NCBI GenBank assembly: GCA_013407085.1
Contig: JACCGJ010016200.1
Location: 1-64,000, forward strand
Length of the DNA: 64,000 nt
Direction: 5' to 3'
DNA from: Atriophallophorus winterbourni
Taxonomy: Eukaryota; Platyhelminthes; Trematoda; Plagiorchiida; Microphallidae
Shown: in pieces, positions 57,207 to 64,000 of the stretch
How positions within the stretch are numbered: the stretch's first letter is position 1
Layout: every line of letters starts with the position of its first letter
Notes under the pieces: model-generated
What the model was told of the DNA's origin: nothing
Database searches by the model: none
The model's input: only the letters and a program-made list of their open reading frames with translations
Program-made: the position numbers and the translations under genes

Positions 57207-60200
57207 GAACCTGAAGTTAGAACCCTGAAGCTAGCTGGTAGAGTTGGTTTTGACAGCCTACCGGATCAGTTAGTAAATAAAGCTGTCAGTGAGGGATTTT
57301 CATTCAACATTTTGTGTGTTGGTAAATCTTAATACCTTTAATTAAAATCTTCTTGAAGGTGAAACGGGTATAGGGAAGTCAACCCTGATCGAAACTCTAT
57401 TTAATCATAAATTTGACTTTACACCTTGCTCTCACGATCTTCCTGAGCCCGATTTAAAGGAGTACACACATGGTTTGTCTGCTTCATCTTATTTTGCCAG
57501 AACTTACTGAAGGAAACGTGAAATTGAGATTAACAATTGCCGAAACGTGTGGTTTTGGTGATCAGTTAAATAGAAAAGACAAGTAAACGTTTTTTTAATG
57601 AACGATTTCAGCATTAAACCCGTAATTGATTATATTAACAAGCAATATGAAAGTTATCTTCAAGAAGAGCTGAATTTGAAACGCTCTCTTCATTCATTTC
57701 GCGATACCCGCGTTCATGTTTGTTTGTATTTTATTGCCCCTACTGGTCACAGGTGCGTCTTGGTTGATATTATGTATTTATGTTTGTGTGATCGAACTCT
57801 ATTTTTTGCTTCAAAGTCTTCTCTTGTTTTTTCCACATAATATTCAAGTATTTCGTAGCCTACTAGCAATTCATGCTATCGTGCGGCGCTTTCGTTGCGC
57901 AGGTTATCACTTACTACTGCGCACCATATCCTTCAAGCATCCATCCCAATGATTATTTTTCTGATATCCGGAAACGTGCTAAAATAAAGAATTTATTGAA
58001 GCAAAATATTCTTGTCCAGATGACAATACACCTTTGACAAGGCGGTTTCGAATGTAATGACCTTTTTCGAGCGTATAGGTTAATTTTTGTACAAAACAGG
58101 CATATTTTCGAAGTAGAATTTTGACACACTGAATATGTGAATATGTGCTGAAAATTCGTGAACACGAATAAAGTCATTCTTCTTCTATGTGGGAAAGTCG
58201 ACTGAAGAACTGAAGCTGTATCAACAGAATCATTTATCGAGAAATCCGTCGTGGCATTTAAAGTTGCTTTTTATGGCATAAACTTGTGTTACTTTTTGTA
58301 AAATTGCGTACAAGTGAGGAGCGATCACAGCACATAACACAATGTGAAATCTTCTACTGAAACATTTGGATTTCAGAAACGTTCTTTTCTGGTAATGTCT
58401 TAGTATGTATGAAAGCACAAGCCTGATCTAGGCAAAGTGCCGTACAGTCAGAGACTGCACGTGGGCTAGGATACTGTCAGGTTGCCCAGGCCTAGACAGA
58501 TATGAGAAACAAAATAGAAATGGTAGTGAGACTCCAGCCTGTTTCAGCATGCAGCCCACTACCGATGGCCAATCAATTTAGCACGGTGTTAGCCGCACAG
58601 CATATAAATACTGTACGATTGCACATCCGTGCTTTGTATGCCATGGCACTGAGACTGGACCTTAACCTGGTGCGATAGTCTGTGTACCTCAATGACCCAT
58701 AGAGGTATACTTAGTGGTGCCTTTCATGTACCAACAGGTCTATCCAAACCAGGAAGTTGATAGATAGTAGTCAGGCGAATTCGGTTCCATTCGCTGCCTT
58801 GAATTCTACCGGTGGTATCCCCTAAGCTACCCCCTACCTGGACAACCGAGTAGTATTGCTCCCACTAGTATCTATGAATTCACGGGTAAAATGAAGAATT
58901 CCGTGCTTTTCTTCTCCGATCACTGCTTTAAATGTGACTGTTTTCCGTCTTGTTGTCATTTACTTTGTAAATTTTGCAGGTGCGGCTTATTCATCAAGGT
59001 TTCGAAATCTAGATTCGTGTATGTCCCTACTCGTGACTGAATCAAAGCGTTCTTTCGCCAGCTGGTACCTTTCTTGCTAGCGGTGTTTAGTGTACGGACG
59101 TTAGCGCGTATCGAACAACAAATAACCTTGGCCCGTTCACTTAATATCATCAATAATTGTTTTTGTTTTTTTGTCGAAAATCCGTATACATAACTAGCTC
59201 GGTCATACGAAAGGCTGGTCTTTCAAATTTGCAAAAAACGTACGTTCTATGCCTGTCCAGTGATTATGGCTTTATGGTATTTGGTCAAGCCGATGCCAGA
59301 ATCGTTTTGAGTGGCAGAGCTGTGGTCACAATGTTATACTGGGTTCCGGTCAGCAGTTACCTTTATGTAGGAAGACCTTTACCGTAATAAATCCCTGAAA
59401 CTATTTGTGGTCGCTGTGCCGACTAAATATAGCGCTGCTATATTCACGGAGATGCCAAGAGCATTTTCATTAGCAGACGGCGATCACTTTCGGGTTAAAT
59501 TTAAAATCTTACCCCTGCCTGAAAGGCTTGTAAACGTTTTTCCTTAGTATAAACTAGTCTACAAATGCCACTTCAATTTGATTGGATAAATTTTTGTCAG
59601 AGTTCCATTTCTTTATGCTGCACTTCCTTCATCCATGTCTTCGTGCCACCTTAATTGCCATAGTCAATTTAAGGCAAGGGAGCGCATCTTTCGGTTTTTG
59701 TCATGAATCGTGTGTTTACTTTCTTATCTGGTTCATCCAGTGATTGTAATATGCTCAATAATATTCAAATCTTTGCTCTGTGTATGACGAACATTCCTAC
59801 ATCCGTTTTATATTAATGATTCATTCAGTTTCACACCTCGCAGTCAAATATGTTTTCACTTGGAATTTCATAGCGTTCCCGTTAAACTATTCGTTTGATT
59901 GCATTGGAAATATTTAAACCTTTTACAAAAATCGTATTATACTTTTCGATTGGTTGCTAGCTTGAAGTCGATCGATTTGGTTACGCTCCAGGCGTTACAG
60001 GACAAGGTTAATGTGGTGCCTGTGATTGCGAAATCGGACACAATCACACGGTCTGAACTTCAAACCTTCAAGTCAAGGGTATATTCCCGTTGCATTTCGC
60101 TTATTCATTTATAGATTTTGAAAGAAATTCAATCAAATCAAATTAAAGTTTACAAAGCCCCAATCGATGACCCTACCATTACCGATGTTAATACAAAGAT

Positions 60201-62377
60201 AAACGTAAGTTTGCTTGTATTTTGTGTACTGCTTCTACTCATTTACTGTCCGATAATTGGTGAGCTATAAGAGTTTTCGAGTTTGTAGCAGTTGTCATCG
60301 GCACTACGCCAAACGTTAGGTTTGCTTACTGGAAAACTTTATCCCTTTAGTTAACTAGGTTAGGAAAATTATAGGTACGTCTCGTCCTCGTAGTAAAATT
60401 TGATATATCTTAAACATTTGATTTTGAAATTGGTGTGCCATATAACGAAGTATAGTATTAAAATGCAGAATCCCAACTATTTTGATCCAAGCGGTGAAGC
60501 ATTTAAAATTGACCATTGTTTGATTGTTTTGCATCCTTGCAATTTCGATGCCTGATATATTTCAAATACTTCGATTCCGCGGCCAAAAATACAGCCAAAT
60601 TTTTGGTACGCTGACAGATGATTGTGTGGTTATCCGGGTTTAAATAAAAAGTCATTTTTGGTCCTATTGAAGTTATGATTCGTCAGTTTCCAAAGTTAAT
60701 TATCCATTTTGTTTACAAATGCACTAGTAAGAATTATGTTGCATAAAATAATGCCAAATACAGTTATTCTTTCCGTCACCATCGGCTATCAGCAATTCCA
60801 CATTCGGTTACCCTTGATACCACCTACCATTTTATTGTAGCCGTTACCTTAACTATCTCTATCGACGTTGCACAGATATGTCAGCGTGCAATGCTTCTGT
60901 ACTGTACAGCTAACATTGCTAATTTATTTGCTCTCGGTATTTAGCTGCATGTGGAAACACGATGGAGTCTCACTGTTATTTCTATTTTCATTCTCATATA
61001 TGTCTAGGCCTGGGCAACTTGACAGTATCTTAGCAGTCTATGAATGTGCGGCACTCAGTTGTCGGTTCGTTCGAAAGGAGTCTGGTAGATATCTTTGGTT
61101 GCATGTTTGCAATTAAGTTCATCTTTTGGAGCAATAATTTCAATTCACGTTTGAACCATCTCGATTGCCACTTTTTATAGCAGACTCTGCGTTGATGTCA
61201 TTGACGGTGGTATTGCGCTGCAAGCTGTCACTAATTCGAGGTTATGATGCGCATCACGGCGATTCCATTCAAGTTTTGGTGATCCGTTGTAAAATTATCG
61301 TTTTTAATTCATTCACTCATTTTTTTATTATTTGGCTTTTAGGGAAAAAATCTTGCTTGCTTCAATTGCTCGTGTGATACAATACTATAGCCTACATGAG
61401 AAACCACTTTTCCCCGTTAATATGGTATTAGAGCTGCTTACCTTCGACGGAAGCATTCTATTTGTGCTACACGGTCCTCGACTGCTATGGGTCGTGTTTA
61501 CCTGCCTCAATCTGAGACCTTGTTCTGGAAATGTATATTCGTCATTTGCTCTATCCCTCCCTCAATTAATAAAGCAAAACAACCGCTGATAAGACTAAGC
61601 CTTGACATGGTGTAATAAATATGTTAATTTACATCTGTGCCACCAGATTTCTAATCGCCTTCAAACAGCTGGATTGTAAATGATGTCGTGGTCATTTTTG
61701 TGTACTGCACGACATTTTCGCAAACTATAATGCATAAAATAGCAATACAATCAATTGTAAAACCCCATGCTGCAAAGATACCAAAGAGCTTCTGCCCATA
61801 TGTTGGCTAATTTATCTATCACACTCTTCCCTGGTCTGAATTATCTCGTATATTTTGTACATTTCGCCAATTATGATGTTCCATGGTGTACTGATATGAT
61901 TTGAAAATCATTGCGGTTCTTTTCCTAAATTTGTTTTTTATTTTATTTTTTCACCTAATAAAGGTGAAAAATGTCAGCATAATCAAATTTTTGCAAAATT
62001 TTTGAAAACCTATTATGATTTTTCGACGTGTTATCATTTCTCAGCTTGACACTTAACGTTTTATGAGCTGAATGATTGTTAGTCAATGTATTAATGTTGT
62101 CATATGTCGTTCACAGCAAGTCGCCCCGTTCGCTGTGGTTGGTAGCAATGAGAAATCCACTGTAAACGGTAAAAATACTCGTGTTCGCCAATATCCGTGG
62201 GGTTCTGTTCAAGTGGAAAATGAGGCGCATTGTGACTTCGTCCGTCTTCGTGAGATGCTTCTGAGAGTCAACATGGAAGATTTACGTGAACGCACCCATA
62301 TGGTGCATTATGAAGCCTTTCGTCGTCAGCGCCTCACTGAAATGGGCTATCGTGACGATGAGGAAATGTCGCTGCAG
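57207..62377 (+). CDS. Septin, SEPT6/8/10/11 group (partial, seven exons)
   Basis: Exons 57207-57321, 57359-57472, 57501-57582, 57612-57752, 59961-60078, 60115-60204 and 62117-62377 join in phase to 307 codons. The first starts [20 protein letters not shown], a SEPT6-group signature, so a short N-terminal exon lies upstream and was not found. The GTP-binding region has the P-loop GETGIGKST, a G3 motif reading AETCGFGD where the group usually has DTVGFGD, and the G4 motif AKSDT. The septin unique element reads [18 protein letters not shown] and [17 protein letters not shown]. By family knowledge this group occupies inner positions in heteromeric filaments and hydrolyses GTP poorly or not at all. 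Introns of 37, 28, 29 and 36 bp alternate with ones of 2.2 and 1.9 kb. The exon ends at CTGCAG/GTTTGTG, so the C-terminal coiled-coil lies beyond the window. Confidence 0.95.
58404..58870 (-). repeat. Dispersed repeat Rep-A, copy 6 (longest)
   Basis: It lies in septin intron 4. Besides the core (58404-58510) and the arm AGCATGCAGCCCACTACCGA it extends to about 58870, with TAGAGGTATACTTAGTGGTG, GGCGAATTCGGTTCCATTCG and GGTGGTATCCCCTAAGCTAC. It is the best source for a consensus. I see no clear box A/box B pair, so a tRNA origin is not supported. Confidence 0.75.
60858..61055 (+). repeat. Dispersed repeat Rep-A, copy 7
   Basis: It lies in septin intron 6 and is inverted to copy 6. It includes the upstream arm (GCTAATTTATTTGCTCTCGG, GCTGCATGTGGAAACACGATGG) and the core with a deletion of the GCCCACGTG block. 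Confidence 0.8.
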
Positions 62378-62943
62378 GTTTGTGTTGTTTGTCATTTTCA
62401 CGAAAATGATCGCTTGATGCGTTTTTTATTATCGTCAACACGGATTATGGTTTGAATATCTGGTGCCTTGCAACGTAAAGTACCGTACCCATTTGGAAGG
62501 CTACCGTTTTCACTGCGCTTAGCGTACCATAAAGGATAAAGAACTTATAAATATGGTACATGATTTTCCATTTAGATTCCTCAAAATATCTTGATGTAGC
62601 TTGTCTGTTGATTGTGCATATAAGCGTTTGTTGACCGTTTGCGGTTTTCAATAAAAAGTCGATGCTAAGATTCCGAATGTGCTACTTCATTAAAATGGCT
62701 TTCAGAGCACCGTCGTCAACCTAGCGTAAGATTCGTGCGCCAATATTCGATTGCTAACGTGTCTGCATGTACTTGTTCGGTGTTTTTTGTTTCAATGTCC
62801 GTAGGTCGTTCCACGTTCAAATTGATTTGCCACCGGTAATCAAATACATACGGGACACGTTCGAATATCTTTTATAGCTGTCGCAGTCCGGTTAACCTTT
62901 CCGTAATTTGGCTGGCATGACTTCATGCATGTATCATCATCAT

Positions 62944-63150
62944 CACAGACAGCATTACACCGGTAGCACGTACTTAATGCTTAACTGCCACGCAACCATG
63001 AAAAAGTAAAATCCTAAAAGATGGGGAAGGGTTGGACTTAATTAGCTACGGATTCTATAGAAGAGTAAGCACAAACAAACTGGGAAGAGGTGCCTATACC
63101 TCGAGTGGAACATGCATTCACATAAGTTTCGTGAACGAGTAGAGCGACAT
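62944..63150 (-). repeat. Repeat shared with ING intron 1
   Basis: GACAGCATTACACCGGTAGC and GTTTCGTGAACGAGTAGAGC recur, diverged, at 6848-7075. The adjoining RTE endonuclease suggests it is RTE untranslated sequence, or the next part of that element after an internal deletion. Confidence 0.55.
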
Positions 63151-63810
63151 CAGCATGGCAGGTTCCTTGCGGCTTTCACTGTCATGCATCGTAACAAGCT
63201 TTTCAAAGTAGTCGGGGCGTAAGTTGCTACAATAAACAAGCATCTCTGATTAGAAGATTTTGAGTTTGGTCTAATATTAGTGGCTAGTCTAACTGCGCAC
63301 ATCCTGCTATTACAAGGAATCAAATCGATTAGACAGGATTCGGCACGCGAATTCAGCACTATACCAACACCCGCCTGTCCTGAAAGGGCAGCTACAGAAT
63401 CACCAGAGCAGCGCAAAAAGTAACGAGTTGAAAGGTTTGGGGCAGTAAGTTCGGTAATTATAGACGGATCATATAAGCGCGTTTCCGATAAACAGCAAAC
63501 ATGGATAGTTAGACTATCTAAGGTAAGAGCCAGTGCAGCTTGCTGTCTTATTTGTCTCAGAGTCCTGACATTCATGGCTCCGATGTGAGCAGATGCCCGT
63601 GGTTTAAGAAAGTGATCTGTAAATTCGCGAACAGAAAATCTTCCAACATGTTCAGCACGGTCTTTTCTAAAGCTGGGATTGACAGACTGAGAGTTGTTCG
63701 GAGTGGGTATAGGAGTGGAATGGTCAGAAATAGTTTAAAGAGTAGTGCCAGCAGTAGCTTTTTTTCGCTTACCCGCCCTGCTGTATGCTGCAGGTAAGGC
63801 ATCCCTGTTT
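63150..63810 (-). mobile_element. RTE-like endonuclease fragment
   Basis: The minus-strand frame 63575-63150 begins MNVRTLRQIRQQAALALTLD and continues with VCCLSETRLYDPSIITEL and AGVGIVLNSRAESCLIDLIP, the N-terminal half of an RTE-type apurinic endonuclease. Upstream, up to about 63810, the preceding part can be read across frames (VREFTDHFLKPRASAHIGA). The RT that should follow is missing: the coding part stops at the repeat at 62944-63150. Confidence 0.8.
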
Positions 63811-63885
63811 ATCGTGCGCGACTGCCGATGCACTATGGAGTTAAGTTTCGTACTAATAGTCATGGTCTCTTTCTGTCGTCATCAG

Positions 63886-64000
63886 GTAGAGATAGATGTC
63901 TGCAAGCGGCTGTTAGGACCAGGTGGCCACGGACTGAGAAAAATGCTGATGCTCGTTCGCTTGCGATGGTTGGGACATGTTTTAAGAATGCCTACTCACC
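63886..64000 (+). mobile_element. RTE-like RT C-terminal end, running off the window
   Basis: The last 60 bp read LVRLRWLGHVLRMPTH, a hallmark of the C-terminal region of RTE-type RTs, preceded by a CKRLLGPGG-like stretch. It is on the + strand, opposite to the endonuclease fragment next to it, so it is a second copy or an inverted part of the same one. Confidence 0.8.

Noticed and set aside
58404..58870. Rep-A as a tRNA-derived SINE or hammerhead-bearing repeat
   Set aside because: I could not find a convincing box A/box B pair or the conserved hammerhead core (CTGATGAG with GAAA in the right arrangement) in the longest copy.
1..64000. Prokaryotic defence systems, CRISPR arrays, plasmid or phage genes
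   Set aside because: All supported genes are spliced eukaryotic genes, all mobile elements are eukaryotic retrotransposons, and no regularly spaced repeats occur.

Overview
The window is eukaryotic and looks like a flatworm genome, most likely a digenean trematode; this is inferred from gene structure and repeat content, not from a species match. Host genes have many micro-introns of about 28-47 bp beside introns of 1-3 kb. The sequence is moderately AT-rich and is dominated by old copies of CR1/jockey-like, RTE-like and R2-like non-LTR retrotransposons and of Ty3/Gypsy and BEL/Pao LTR retrotransposons. I saw nothing prokaryotic: no operons with ribosome binding sites and no CRISPR arrays.

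Layout. 1-5.0 kb: fragments of four non-LTR copies and one dispersed repeat. 5.8-9.3 kb (+): a complete four-exon ING4/5-type gene with a C-terminal PHD finger. 9.4-12.85 kb (+): a two-exon SWI5-like recombination gene whose ATG lies only 140 bp after the ING stop, with a decayed retrotransposon in its intron. 13-15.2 kb (-): a gene with micro-introns that weakly resembles COG1/VPS51 tethering subunits. 16.2-17.7 kb (+): the C-terminal end of an R2-like element. 18.35-18.53 kb (-): an isolated, well-spliced exon of an unknown basic protein. 18.9-19.9 kb: an RTE remnant.

20.2-40.7 kb is a retrotransposon thicket. Three copies of one CR1-like family lie in alternating orientation (-,+,-); the third has both ORF1 (PHD-like finger) and ORF2. 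Next come a 5'-truncated copy of a second CR1 family, a rearranged Gypsy element whose gag is on the + strand and whose pol is on the - strand with the protease moved behind the integrase, and a nearly full-length copy of a third CR1 family. 42-47.6 kb is an AT-rich, heavily decayed non-LTR region with a (TA)n tract. 49.2-56.7 kb is a decayed Gypsy element (-) split inside its reverse transcriptase by a BEL/Pao element with two LTRs and a 5-bp target duplication.

57.2-62.4 kb (+): seven exons of a septin of the SEPT6/8/10/11 group; the first exon and the C-terminal coiled-coil exons are not visible and probably lie elsewhere. The end of the window carries two RTE fragments in opposite orientation.

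The host genes (a histone-reading chromatin factor, a recombination accessory factor, a possible Golgi tether and a cytoskeletal GTPase) share no obvious pathway. Points worth following are the tight ING-SWI5 pair, which looks suited to trans-splicing, inverted repeat pairs inside the introns of ING and septin, the nested and rearranged LTR elements, and a 3'-UTR stem-loop shared among CR1 copies.
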